Shown in pieces: positions 9,330 to 21,800 of a DNA stretch of 64,000 bases. This DNA comes from Mesostigma viride (taxonomy: Eukaryota; Streptophyta; Mesostigmatophyceae; Mesostigmatales; Mesostigmataceae), in contig RPFO01000097.1 in the NCBI GenBank assembly GCA_009746045.1, forward strand, positions 1,172,146 to 1,236,145. The letters run 5' to 3'. The notes beneath the pieces were generated by a model. That model ran no database searches. It had not been told where the DNA came from and saw only the letters and a list, made by a program, of their open reading frames with translations. The number at the start of each line of letters is the position of its first letter. The stretch's first letter is position 1. The position numbers were made by a program, and so were the translations under genes.

Positions 9330-12300
9330 TCACCTCTCCTTCTTCTCGGCGACCGGCAATGAAGATTCGGACGGCAGGAGACCCTTCCCCGCGGCCCCCG
9401 CGGCGAGAAGCGCGGGCGTCCCCTGTGGCTCCAGGATGTACTCCTCCAGCTCGGGCGGCGCGCGCACGTCCTCCAGCCACTTGTGCAGCGCCGGCCCTTC
9501 CAACCGCTCCTCGGCTGTAAGGAGGAAGGAGGCGGGCGCCAAAGACAGGATATTTCACAGCACCGAGGGCATCATGATCAGTGACACCCCCTCAATAAAT
9601 GGAAACGAGCATGCTCTGGAGACCCCATCAATACATGGAAACGAGCATGCACTGGAGACCAGGGGGGAACAAGAACAGTTACCTTTCTCCCCACATGTTT
9701 TCATGGTTGCGAAAAGTTGGCTTGGGAGAAAAAGGGAAAAGGCACGAAGATGGTAGTCCGCATGACAATCGGGTGAGATCTTGGGCAGCCAACGACACAC
9801 AGCACCACGGGAACTTTGCATTCCAACCACTGAGCACCGGCAGCAGCTGCAACCCTCGTGGCTGCTTCTATGAGCGCAGCGGTCGCTCACCTTCCAGCGC
9901 GGCGCCCAGCCCCTCGAGGACGGCCATGTTGGCGGTGATGACGGCGCGCGCCACGGCCAGCGCGCCTGCCACCATCGCCTTCACCTCCTCCTCCACCAGC
10001 TCCGTCAGCTTTGAGCCCTGCCGATGCCATCACCATACAAATGAGAAATCGCATACGCAAACACATATGCATCACCAAACATATCAGCAAATGCAGAGGC
10101 AAATGCATTTGCTTATGCAAGTGCATGAGCAAATGCGCAAGTGTACGCATAAACAAACGCATAAGCAAGCACATGTGCACACACGTAAGCAAGCATAAAA
10201 GCATACACATCAGCAACACATCAGCATGCACCAGCAGCAGCACATGCTGGCCAAGAAACAGCGGCGCAAGTGCCCAGTTGAGGCGACAAGACAACCCTAG
10301 TGCCACCTTTGTACAACCTATACCAAGCCAGACCGCGCACCCAACTATCAAGAAACACGGGGAAGAGGATGGGACCCCGCTACAACCAAACGTCACGGAT
10401 GAAGCACGGAGCATGACACGGGGTGTGGCGTCCACGTGCACAACAGCCGCGTTGGCACCATCGCAGCACCATCGCAGCACGATTGAGGCATGTTTGAGGC
10501 ATGATGGAGGCATCATACACGTCAGGCACCATGAAGAGTCATGAGGCATCTCAGGGCAGCGGCGCCGGCGCCTCACCTGGTCCCGGGGCCATCCGAGCCC
10601 CCCTTCCCCCGCCCCCCCCGCCGCGAGCGTGGCGATGGAGAGGGGCCCCACGCTCTCGTTGAGGCCGTACACCGCCACCGCCTGGTGTGGGCGCGGGGTG
10701 CGGGGGGGATGGGGAGAGGGAGGGCGCAGGGGGTGGGGATGGGTGACGTGGGTGGGGTATGGGGGGGGAGGGCACGGGACGGATGTAGCAGCAACACAGC
10801 AACGTTTTTGTGTGCACGTACATACACACACGTGCGCATATGCACACGGGCAAGATGCATGTGAGCGTCAGTAACCCGCCGAGCAAGCAAGCAAGGCCAA
10901 CCACCCACTGGCCACTACCCATGATTGGCAAGCAGGAGCGTGGCCCTACATTACTTCAGCTTCATGAGCGGGCAAGCGGGTGGGAGACCGGTTCTGCCAT
11001 TCCCACCCACCCCCGTTCTCTAGCAACCACCGGCACCATCAAAGCACCCTCCACATCCCCCTTATAAATGTGAAAGCCAGTACAATGAAAGGCCACCACG
11101 ATGCCATCACGGTAACCAGGCCTAGCCCAATTACTAGACCCCAACCCCTCCCCGGCCCCCTGCTAAGCATGTAAAGCCCTGTTGGAGGCAAGGTAGCTTG
11201 CTGGTGTAGAGGCGGGAGCAGGCACAACAAGGAGGGGGGCCCACCCAGAGCTCATCGTGCACACAACCATGCTGGCTGCACGCATCCCCAAACAACTCTG
11301 CACGATTCCTGGACCCCGCCACCCCCCACACCTCTTGGACCCCGCCACCCCCCCACATCTCCTCGACCCGCCACCACCCCACACCTCCTGGACCCCAACC
11401 CCCCCACACCTCCTGGACCCGCCACCACCCCACATCTCCTGGACCCCAACCCCCCCACATCTCCTGGACCCCGCCACCCCCCCACACCTCCTGGACCCCG
11501 CCACCACCCCACACCTCCTGGACCCCGCCACCCCCCCACACCTCCTGGACCCCGCCACCACCCCACACCTCCTGGACCCCGCCACCCCCCCACATCTCCT
11601 GGACCCCGCCCCCCCCACATCTCCTGGACCCCGCAACCACCCCACATCTCCTGGACCCCGCCACCCCCCCACATCTCCTGGACCCCGCCACCCCCCCACA
11701 CCTCCTGGACCCCGCCACCCCCCACACCTCCTGGACCCCGCCACCACCCCACACCTCCTGGACCCCGCCACCACCCCACATCTCCTGGACCCCGCCACCC
11801 CCCCACACCTCCTGGACCCCGCCACCCCCCACACCTCCTGGACCCCGCCACCACCCCACATCTCCTGGACCCCGCCACCACCCCACATCTCCTGGACCCC
11901 GCCACCCCGCCATCCCCCCACACCTCCTGGACCCCGCAGACCACAACATTCCCACGCCACCATCCTGCACGCCCATCGCCCCACGACCCCACCCCACCCG
12001 CCACATTGGCCGGCTTCCAGCTGCCCCACCACGCCACCCCACTTCAGCGACCATTACTACCCCACCACGTTGGATGCCATGACCAACCCACCACGTTGAA
12101 GACTAACCCCATCAACGCATCCACCCTGCTAACTCCCCTCCCCCTTGCCCCCCTCTACAATGCCCCCCTCCTTGGACACTCTTCCCACGCTATCTGCCAC
12201 CCTTCCTCCACCGCCCTGCACCCCTACCCAACATGAAACCTGACCTTCCGTCTCCCCCAATGTGGACACCCCCACCCCTTTCCCACCTTGTACGCGAGGT

Positions 12301-14431
12301 CGGTCGCGCGCTGGATGTCGTCCACCGCGCCCGTGGACACGCGGCCGCACGCAATCTCCTCCGCCGCCCGGCCCCCGAGCATGATCGCCAGGTGGCCGCG
12401 CAGCTCATCGCGGAACATCAGGTGCTGCTCCTCCCCGGGTGGCGCGTTGTACGTGAAGCCCAACGCCCCCCCGCTGCGGGGGATGATGCTCAGCTTCTGC
12501 ACGCGCACGCCCCCCGCGGGCAGCACGCGCCCAACCGCCGTCCCCACCAGCGCGTGGCCCACCTCGTGCCGCGCCACAGTGCGCTTCTCCACGCGTGACA
12601 GTGAGGAGACCTTCTTCTCCACGCCGGCCAGCACGCGCTCGACTGCCAGCGAAAACTCCTCCTTGGACACGGTCGTCTTGCGCTGCCGCCCCGCCAGCAG
12701 CGCGGCTTCGTTGACCAGGTTGGCCAAGTCCGCGCCCGTGAAGTTGCAAGTGTTGGTCGCCACCTGCGCCAGGTCCACATCGGCCGCCAGCGGCAGCCCC
12801 TTCTTGGTCACATGCACGCGCAGGATGGCCTCCCGCCCGGCCTTGTCTGGGGGCTCCACAGCCACGGTCCGGTCAAACCTCCCCGGCCGCAGAAGCGCCG
12901 AGTCCAGCACGTCGTGACGGTTGGTGGCGGCCAGCACGATGACGGCGGTGGAGGTGTCGAACCCGTCCATCTCCGTCAGCAGCTGGTTGAGCGTCTGCTC
13001 GCGCTCGTCATTGCCCACCCCACGAATACGGGACTCTCGCCCCTTGGCCACCGCGTCGATCTCGTCGATGAAGATGATGGCGGGGCCCTCCTTCTTCGCG
13101 CGCGCAAACAGCTCCCGCACACGCGACGCGCCCATGCCCACGTACAGCTCCACAAACTCGGACGCCGACACCGAGAAGAAGGGCACGTCCGCCTCGCCCG
13201 CCACCGCCTTGGCCAGCAGCGTCTTGCCCGTGCCGGGCCGCCCGACCAGGAGCACGCCACGGGGGGGGCGCGCCCCCACCCTCACGTAGCGGTCTGGGTG
13301 CCTCAGGTACTGCACGATCTCCTCCAGCTCCTCCTTGGCCTCGTCCACGCCCGCGACGTCGTCAAACAGGATGGTGTTGCGCTCGCCGCCGCCCTCGCCC
13401 GCGCGGCCCTTGCGGTCGCGCCGCCGACCGGACCCCGCGGGGACCCCCTGGCTGAACTTGAAGGGCCCCAGGCGGCCGACGAACCCCGCGAGCAGGCCCA
13501 GGTATAGCAGCGTCACGAACGCGCTGTTCAGCAGCTTGCTGCCGCGCTTGTCGGGCGCACCAAACTCCACCTTGTTCTTGAGCAGCAGGTCGTAGGGGGT
13601 GGTCAGGTCCGCGGGGCGCGTGGTCGTGTAGACGCGGGGGCGCGGCAGCTCTGGGGCCGACCCGTCCACGAGGCCGCGCGACCCGTCGGCCGGCTTGCCC
13701 AGCTTCTCCAGCTCCGAGTAGTGGTGGAGGAGCGCGCGGCGGGCGGCCGCCATCTCCGCCTCGTCGGACCGCTTGGAGAAGGAGACGTACACGCCATCGA
13801 TCTCCACCGTCTGCAGGTCGTTGGCCGCCGCGCACTTGACGAAGTCGCTGTACGCAACCGTGGACACCACGGGGCTCGTGTCGCGGCCGTTGACGATCGT
13901 GATGCCGAAGAAGAAGTTGAGCGCGCGGGCGAACATGATGAAGAAGAAGACCTGGAGGGCGGTTGCCAGCAGCGCGCGCGGCTTGAAAAGCTGCTCTAGA
14001 AAGTCGAGGAAGGAGTCCTCCCCGGCCGCCGTCGACGGCAGTTTCCTGGGTGCGTCATCCGCGTCGCCGCGACGGCTCCGCTTTGACGACGCATCGAGCT
14101 TGGGATTCTCTTCCTCGCCACCCCCGGGCTTTGCGGGGCCACTGGCTTGCGCATCCTCCTCCTTTGGGCCCGTCTGGTCCTCGCTGGACGCTTTAATGCA
14201 CCAACTTCGCCGCAATTGACGAAAAGACAACGGGCTGTTGGGGGATACTCGGAATACGAGAGGTCGTTGTCGACATGGAGAAACTCTCGCAGGCCGTCGT
14301 AACCCCGAGCTCCTAGGAGCACATAGAGCACAGCACTCCCGATTCACGACAGCGGGGCTACTTCTTAACCGAGAGCCTAAGGCTGATAAACCAACAACCG
14401 CAGAATTGCTGGCGATCCCCGGAAACGCCAT
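9330..14431 (-). CDS. FtsH7/FtsH9-type chloroplast AAA+ zinc metalloprotease, four exons
   Basis: Membrane-anchored ATP-dependent protease of the FtsH family, expected in chloroplast membranes where it would unfold and degrade damaged or unassembled proteins. Proposed exons on the minus strand: 14431-12287, 10681-10576, 10017-9891, 9514-9330 (stop). All junctions are GT-AG. The product is about 855 residues; plant FtsH7/9 have about 800. The first 80 residues are Ser/Arg-rich like a transit peptide. Hydrophobic segments lie near 152-176 and 303-321. The AAA+ core has Walker A at 397-404, Walker B (IIFIDEID) at 452-459 and the second region of homology near 502-521. The protease has HEVGH at 622-626, with a third-ligand Asp near 704-705. 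The later exons carry [17 protein letters not shown] and [12 protein letters not shown], which resemble the FtsH7/9 C-terminus. Walker A reads GRPGTGKT, with Arg where Pro is usual. Exon 2 borders may be off by a base beside a C-run. Confidence 0.93.
11310..11945. repeat. Minisatellite in FtsH intron 1
   Basis: About 23 tandem copies of a unit near 27 bp, of the form CACCTCCTGGACCCCGCCAC followed by a short C-rich spacer; some copies read CATCTCC. Length varies by one or a few bases through the C-run. It lies within the 1.6 kb first intron (10682-12286). On the transcribed strand each unit carries a CCAGGAGGTG core that resembles splice-site sequence. It is open in several frames, which produces long artefactual Gly/Trp-rich or Pro/His-rich frames. 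Confidence 0.95.
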
Positions 14432-15825
14432 CTTCCTAACAAGTGCTCTGAAGCAGCTTCGCTACGCTTTCTTTGGCGCAACAGGCCTGTGACACCATAT
14501 TCAACCCAATTCACGCCATGGATTCTCCCGCCACCGCTTGCTTAATTGCTAATCACGAACGTATTCACGAAAAATCGGGCACCGATGGCGAGATACATCT
14601 CTGGCCCTGACTCTCGGTCTCTCGCCCCCTCGTGTGGTGTTATACGTGGGTTGATGAAATCTGCTTCGTCGTTTCCGCCCTCGCGCATTGGGACAAAGAA
14701 TTGCCATCACGCCCTCGGCCAAGTTGGCAGAGCCTAGGAACAGGGGATATACCCAAGGGGGGCCGGTTCTCGTCAATCACATCAACTGGGAAGTCTGCCG
14801 TACAAGCCGCGACGTACGAAAACATCACTGGCTGCAATGCGCGGCCTCATGACTGGGCTTTGGTGTACACGTGTCGTGCCGCGTACGTGACGTCCATTGA
14901 CGTTGCTGATTATTTATTTACCCACTGATCATGTACTGATCGCAGTTAACAATACCGTACGCGCTGTATCTTACCTGTCATGAGTCTGCCACCACCGACA
15001 TGATGCTGTCCGCCTTCCCGAGGTTGTCAACTAGTTTTTCGCAACTAGTACTACTGTACTATGTTATGTAGGACGGTGGACGGTAGGACCTCGCTGCCGA
15101 GTGCTTGGAGACAACTCCAAGCACGGAATGCATGACGTAATTGCGGGAGAGCTTGTTGTTCTTGTTGAACTTGTTGTTGCTGCCCACACCGCACATCGGT
15201 AGCAGAGCATATTATCACAGTTGTACTAGGCAAGTTCCTGAAAATAGTGGCTACCGAAGGATTCTACTTGGCGTTTCCAAATCTCTCCTGCCCATGTGCG
15301 GCGTGGGCAACAACAACAACAACAACAACAACAACTTGGCGTGCAAGCGGAAGATTTCTTCTGCGATAGAAGCAGCTGAGAGATTCCGGGGACCAGGATT
15401 TGTGCGCGCATCGAACGAGCATCCTACGCGCATCACAAGAAAGAACAAGGCAGGAAGACTGGTCACAAAATGAAGAACATGGATGATGATGCTCGTTGGC
15501 CTTCACGGAAAGGCGCGAGCACCAAAGGGCGAGCAGTGGCCAGGCGCGTTCTTAGGCCAAAATCTCATGGGGGTGAAGGTTACTTTGCCCCCCACTTAAA
15601 GGATGTGTTCACAGTTGGGGAATTGTAGCTCCTACCTGTTTTATGCATAATTGAGCGTAAACGGGCGCGACCTTTGTTTGCAATTAATGCTCACACATGC
15701 TGTGAAATTCATGGACTAGCTGGTGAATGACTTAGCTTTGTTAAAGACCTGATGGAAATGCCTTGACATCGTAGTTTGCGCACTTATTTGCAGCCCTTTT
15801 CCTTCGCGAGCAATTGCATAAATAA
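14432..15825. promoter_or_regulatory. Divergent intergenic region between FtsH and ankyrin-RCC1 genes
   Basis: The 1.39 kb gap separates two outward-facing start codons, so it must hold both promoters, possibly shared. I see no unambiguous TATA box or known algal element. It holds an imperfect foldback (15150-15345, annotated separately) and otherwise only short frames. No RNA gene is recognised. Confidence 0.5.
15150..15345. repeat. Imperfect foldback with AAC trinucleotide arm
   Basis: The left arm near 15155-15196 (GTTGTTGCTGCCCACACCGC) is nearly the reverse complement of the right arm near 15294-15340 (GCGGCGTGGGCAACAACAAC). Arms are about 45 bp with roughly nine mismatches and the loop is about 100 bp. 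The right arm ends in an uninterrupted run of nine AAC units. It lies in the shared upstream region of two genes, so it could be regulatory or simply a degraded foldback element. Confidence 0.6.
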
Positions 15826-18800
15826 ATGGACATTTGCGGCGCCTGCCGAGAAGGCACTTGGGCCGACGTCGAGGCTGCTTTGGCAATTCTTGCTGGAGGA
15901 GGCAAAAGCACAAGCCGTTTAATTGAGGCCGTCAATGCTCCAAATGCGTCTGGCACGACCTTGTTGTCATTGGCAGTTTGGAGGAACCACCTAAGCCTAG
16001 TGCGTAGGCTGCTCGACATCGGTGCCGATCCAAATCAAAAGGTGAGCACTCCAGGCTTGTGCCCTTGGTACAAGATTCATGCCCAATTCTGCCATTTCTT
16101 TTGGCATGCTGTGCTCCCTTGCGCACTTGGATGCTGTATGTTATAGCCGTCTAGTATGCATCTACATGAGACTCTGCGTCACAAAGCCTAGATTGCAACG
16201 ACAAATGTTACCCCATAGTCACCTTGAACTGCTGCGATCGCTATTCCGCTGTGCGCCCGCGCTTGCCGCGCAGGACGCGGAGTCCGGATGGACGGCCGTC
16301 CACCGAGCCTGCTACCTGGGCCGGTTCCGGGCAATCTCTCTGCTGCTCAGCGCGGGGGGGTCCCTGTCGACTGAGGACCACCTGGGCCGCACGCCCTGCG
16401 ACCTGGTCTCGTCGCACCTCCACCGCCACCGGATGCTGGTCTCGCACGCCTCCTCCACGCGCCGGGGGGGCACCAACGCCAGCATTAGCACGGCCCCCCC
16501 GCTCGGGTGGCCGGGGTACGGAACGCATCCGGCCAGCTGGCACGAGGGAGGCTCACTCCCCCACCCCCTCTTTGCCAGCAGCAACCCCCCCTTTGGTACT
16601 CGCAACGTGGTGGGGATAAGTTCCGCGGGCCCCGACCCGCTGGGCGACGTTGCGCTGGCAGGCCGCCCGCTGTGTGGTGGCGAGGACACGGACGTGTTCA
16701 GCTGGGGCAGCGGGACCAACTACGCGCTGGGCACGGGCGTGGTGGCGGTGCAGTGCATGCCGGGGAGGGTGGATGCGCTGCACGGATGGCGCGTGGTGGC
16801 TGTCTCGTGTGCAAAGTTCCACAGCGCCGCGATCACGAGCGGGGGGCAGCTCTTCACATGGTAGGCGGGGGGGGGGGGGGGGGGGGGGAGGGACGCATCC
16901 CCTGCTTTTGGGAATCGTGTTGTTTATGGGTGGTTTGGTGGGTCGAAAAGAGGAGCCCTAGCCCCTATGCTGTCCACATTCCCACCGTACTAGTCCACGT
17001 GCGTGGTATGGCATGTTGTCGTCGATGGGAGTGAATGGGGGAGGGAGGGGAGAGGAGGGTTCACGTGGCGGGGGTGTGGGTTTCAGGGGTGAGTGGTTTG
17101 GGGGCGGAAGGTATGTGGCTCCCGGAGGGTGTCTGGTGCTCTTGACATGTTTTGTCATGGGGTCGCACTTGGCTACCAGGTACAATGGACCGCGTTGAGG
17201 TAAGGGAGCTAGCGGGGGGTGAGGAGTGAGGGGAGTTGGGGGTGGGGGTGGGGGTGGGCAATCAGCCATTCACGGGCCAAGATGGGGACCCCCTGTGTTG
17301 GCCCCGTGTTTATAATGGGCTGTTTATGGGCAGGTGTGGTTGTCCGGGTATGGAGGGATGCATGGCGTGGGAGGCATCATGCGTGCGTGCAGACACAGCA
17401 AGGGACGTGCATTCTAATGAATCAGCAGTTTATAGGTGCTTCCCCAATTAGTAGTTTCATAATGCTGTCCCAATCGTGCTTGTTGGGTCATGTCAATGCA
17501 AACTCAGCTTGCTCGTTTGTTCGTTGGACCGCTGTGCAGTGCGGTATGTCCTGACCCCGGTTCCCCCCCCACACCCATTCAAACCCTATTAAATCCCGTT
17601 GTCGTCTACGATAGGGTACATGCCTGTATGTATCGGTCGAGGCTCTGTGGGGGCGACTCCTCATTATGAGTGCGGCTGGACTCCCACTTCGTACAAAAGC
17701 TGTGTGAGGGGTAAAGGAGGGGCACCTAGAAGGTAGGCTCTGACAATCGCTTTGCATGGCAACCTGTCTGCAAAGGGTGGAAGGATATCCCATGGTACAG
17801 CGTCCTTATGGTACAGCAGGCGTCCTATCAACAATCAATGGTCGTAGGCCACCCTGCACGGGTGCCGTAACCCAAATGCTGAGGGGCGGGGCGGGATGAA
17901 GGATGGCTCATCCCGTCGACAACCGCATGCGTGTCCGTTGGCAACGCATTCATGGCTGCTGGAACATGCTGCGCATGTTCCCCATCCGCCCGTGGGCATC
18001 ACCCTGCACATCCCAGGGGCTTTGGGCGCGGCGGCCGTCTGGGCCACCCAGAGTTTGACATCCACTCGGGCCAGCACGCGGTCATCGCGCCGCGCCCAGT
18101 GGCTGGCGCGTGGGGCGGCCGCCGTGTGGTCTCGGTGGCGGCCGCCAAGCACCACACACTCGCGGCCACCGACGACGGCGCCGTCTACTCGTGGGGGTCC
18201 AACCGAGATGGCCGGCTGGGGTGAGGGGAGGGGTTTAGGGTTTAGGGTTTAGTGAGGGGAGGCAGCGTGTGGGTGTGGCCGCGTGGGGTGAGGGGAGGCA
18301 GCGTGTGGGTGTGGGCGCGTGGGGTGAGGGGAGGCAGCGTGTGGGTGTGGCCGCGTGGGGTGAGGGGAGGCAGCGTGTGGGTGTGGCCGCGTGGGGTGAG
18401 GGGAGGCAGCGTGTGGGTGTGGCCGCGTGGGGTGAGGGGAGGCAGCGTGTGGGTGTGGGCGCGTGGGGTGAGGGGAGGCAGCGTGTGGGTGTGGCCGCGC
18501 GGGGTGAGGGGAGGCAGCGTGTGGGTGTGGCCGCGTGGGGTGAGGGGAGGCAGCGTGTGGGTGTGGCCGCGTGGGGTGAGGGGAGGCAGCGTGTGGGTGT
18601 GGCCGCGTGGGGTGAGGGGAGGGAGCGTGTGGGTGTGGCCGCGTGGGGTGAGGGGAGGGAGCGTGTGGGTGTGGCCGCGTGGGGTGAGGGGAGGGAGCGT
18701 GTGGGTGTGGGCGCGTGGGGTGAGGGGAGGCAGCGTGTGGGTGTGGCCGCGTGGGGTGAGGGGAGGCAGCGTGTGCGTGTGGCCGCGTGGGGTGAGGGGA

Positions 18801-21800
18801 GGCAGCGTGTGGGTGTGGGCGCGTGGGGTGAGGGGAGGGAGCGTGTGGGTGTGGGCGCGTGGGGTGAGGGGAGGGAGCGTGTGGGTGTGGGTGGTGGGGT
18901 GAGGGGAGGCAGCGTGTGGGTGTGGCCGCGTGGGGTGAGGGGAGGGAGCGTGTGGGTGTGGGCGGGCAGGGGTGAGGCGCTCGGGGTGTGGGGGGTAGGT
19001 ATGAATTGTGGATCGTTCAGGGCTCACGACCGGCTGTTGAGATGCATCTGAAAATAATGTTGGTAAAAATAAAAATATTAAAGTATAGTTGTGGGGTGCA
19101 GTGTGCGGGTGGCCAGCTGGGGTAATGGTCACGGTTAGGATTTATTATTTAGGCTATTTGATTATTGTTTAGGGCATTGGGTTCATTGAATAGGGCATTG
19201 GGTTGAGCGCCTGCTGGACTGTTTGGTTTCAGGGACTATGGCTGGTTTAAGGTTTTGGGTGTAGCATTATAGTTTTTGGCATTCGAGCCAGCTGGGGTGG
19301 AGGCTGACCCTTGGTCCTGCTTCACCACGACCATGATGTTCTGTCAGCAACTTACAGGGAACCTTTTGTCTTTTGCTGCTATCGTGTACTTTCTCTCCAA
19401 TTTGTAATGAGCCTTTTCCCATTCGAGGGTCATCGCCTCCCTCCTTTTCCTGCTCTCTTTTCCCCCCCCCCCCCCCTCCCCCTTCCCCTGATTGCCCTTC
19501 CCCGTTCCCTGTGCTCTGCATCCTCCCCCGTGCTATCCCACATCCCCTCTCCTTGTTCACGCGATCCCACACCCCCTCTCCTTGTTCACGCGATCCCACA
19601 CCCCCTCTCCTTGTTCACGCGATCCCACACCCCCTCTCCTTGTTCACGCGATCCCACACCCCCTCTCCTTGTTCACGCGATCCCACACCCCCTCTCCTTG
19701 TTCACGCGATCCCACACCCCCTCTCCTTGTTCACGCGATCCCACACCCCCTCTCCTTGTTCACGCGATCCCACCCCCCTCTCCTTGTTCACGCGATCCCA
19801 CCCCCCCTCTCCTTGTTCACGCGATCCCACACCCCCTCTCCTTGTTCACGCGATCCCACACCCCCTCTCCTTGTTCACGCGATCCCACATCCCCTCTCCT
19901 TGTTCACGCGATCCCACATCCCCTCTCCTTGTTGCGTGTTTCCCCTGTCACTCCCGCGCTTCTCCCCCCCCCCTCCCCAACAGCTACACGCAGGTGGACA
20001 CACAGCCCACCCCTCGCCGCGTGGCCATGTTGCGCGTGGAGGCCGTGAGTGTGGCCGCCGCCAACAAGCACAGCGCCGCGCTGTCATGGTGCGGCGACCT
20101 GTACACCTGGGGCTGCAACAGCGCGGGGCAGCTGGGCTACGGCACCAGCAACGGCTGCTCCAGCACGGTGCCCCGCCTCGTGGACGCGCTGAAGGGGCGG
20201 CGGCTCACCATGGTGGCGGCGTCCAAGAGCCACAACGTGGTGCTCTCCGAGGAGGGGGAGGTAGGTACAGCTTCTCAACCGAACCAGTCGCACACTTCCC
20301 CCCGCAACCAGGTGTGGGATGCCGGGTTCCCCGGGGTGGTTGGTGGGGTTGGAGGCCGCGGCATGCCTGTATCCCGGCCGCAAGTTACAGGATACCAGCG
20401 CTGGGTGTCTTGATCCTAATGGATGAATGGGGTCTTTCTTCAAGTAACATAAATAGCATGCCATGGGGTTGCATACCGCGCTCGTCGCAGATTTATGTAT
20501 CACTTTTGACTCTGTGGCGCTGCCTCGTGCATCCCTAATGTCCCTCCGGCACCTTAACTACTGCATGCTATCCGTGGGCCTCCTCCGCCAGGTCTTCCAA
20601 TGGGGCTTCAAGTCCATCACGCCCGCCCGCGTGCCCGTCCTGCGTGAGCTGGCGCGCGCCACCGGCGGTGGCGGGTGGAGCGGTGGCGGCGCCAGCAGCG
20701 GCGGCAGCAGTGCCGCAGGTGCAGCTTCGAGCATCAAGTTCCACCGCTCGCTCAAGCCGGTGGTGGTGGCCGTGGCGGCCGGCGCGTACCACAGCACCGC
20801 GTTGACGAATGAAGGCAGTGCGGTCGTGTGGCGGTCGGCGGATGCCAGCATGGCGTGCGAGCTGGTGAGGGCGCGCACCGTGCACGCACGCGTGCACGCG
20901 GGGATGGGCGAAGCAGTGGGCCGTTTCTGTGTCCTACGAGCATGTGTCCTACAAGCATGTCCCCTACATGCAGGGGGTGCTGCCGGGGGGTCCTCTACTG
21001 GCTGTGCGCCGCTAGGGCACACGGTAGCGGCGGTGGGTAACGTATGGGGTCCGGGCGTGTGCCCAGAAGGCATCCGGGGGAGACCCATGCCGCCCTGCGC
21101 GATGACGATGGGTTGCCATCTGGTGAATGTGTTGGATGTCCCCTCCTTTGGGCCTGCACATGTTGCTGAAGCACACACTGGCACCGACGCCATCGCGCCG
21201 ATCCTTCCTCGCCCTTTACTGTGCCCTGTTCGTTGCACCTCGGTGCCACAGCCCTGGTCGCCTCACTGCCCTGGTCATTCTACTACCCTGGTTATGACAA
21301 TGCCTGCCGTCCCGCTGCCTTGCCACCCCCACAGGTGGTGGAGCTCTCGGTGCGCGGCCACTTGTGCACGGCGGTGTCGGCGGGCAAGTACCGCACGACG
21401 GTGGTGACGGCGGCCGGGGACTTGTGGGCGTGGGAGGTGGCCCCGGCAGTGGCTGCCTCTGGGGTGCTGAGCAGCGGCAGGGCCACCGACCGGACTGCCG
21501 GCAAAGCAGGCACACTTGGGGGTACCCCAGCGACAAAGGGCGCGGCCAAGAAGCTATCGCCGTCGCTGGCCTTGTTCCGTGTGGCAGGTATCAAGGGCAC
21601 CGTGCTGGTGAGCGTGGGCGAGCGGCACTCCCTTGCCATCACACAGACGTACCGGCCGCCACTGCCAGTGCCCGTGCGCACGCTGGTTGTTCCCGTGGAG
21701 GCGCGTGCGGGGCCCCGGTACATCTCGGGCCGGCCCATGCCTACCCCCATGGTGGCGGGTGGGGCGGCCGATGAGGAGACAGGCCCAGCGGGTCAAGGGG

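Noticed and set aside
11134-12099. Gly/Trp- and Pro/His-rich frames of 260-306 codons over FtsH intron 1
   Set aside because: They coincide exactly with the 27-bp minisatellite and are open in several frames on both strands.
18230-18252. Telomere or chromosome end
   Set aside because: Only three TTTAGGG units, internal to a gene whose exons continue on both sides.
18242-19132. Thr/His/Pro-rich and Gly/Val/Trp-rich frames of 216-296 codons
   Set aside because: Products of the 36-bp minisatellite in intron 3. The adjoining exon frame meets a stop at once if the donor is not used.
11300-19935. CRISPR-like regular repeats
   Set aside because: The repeats are contiguous tandem units without unique spacers and lie in spliced introns of eukaryotic genes.
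19311-20538. Ser/Pro/Cys-rich frames up to 348 codons
   Set aside because: Translation of the 29-bp minisatellite running into exon 4. Only the exon 4 part in its proper frame is supported by RCC1 similarity.
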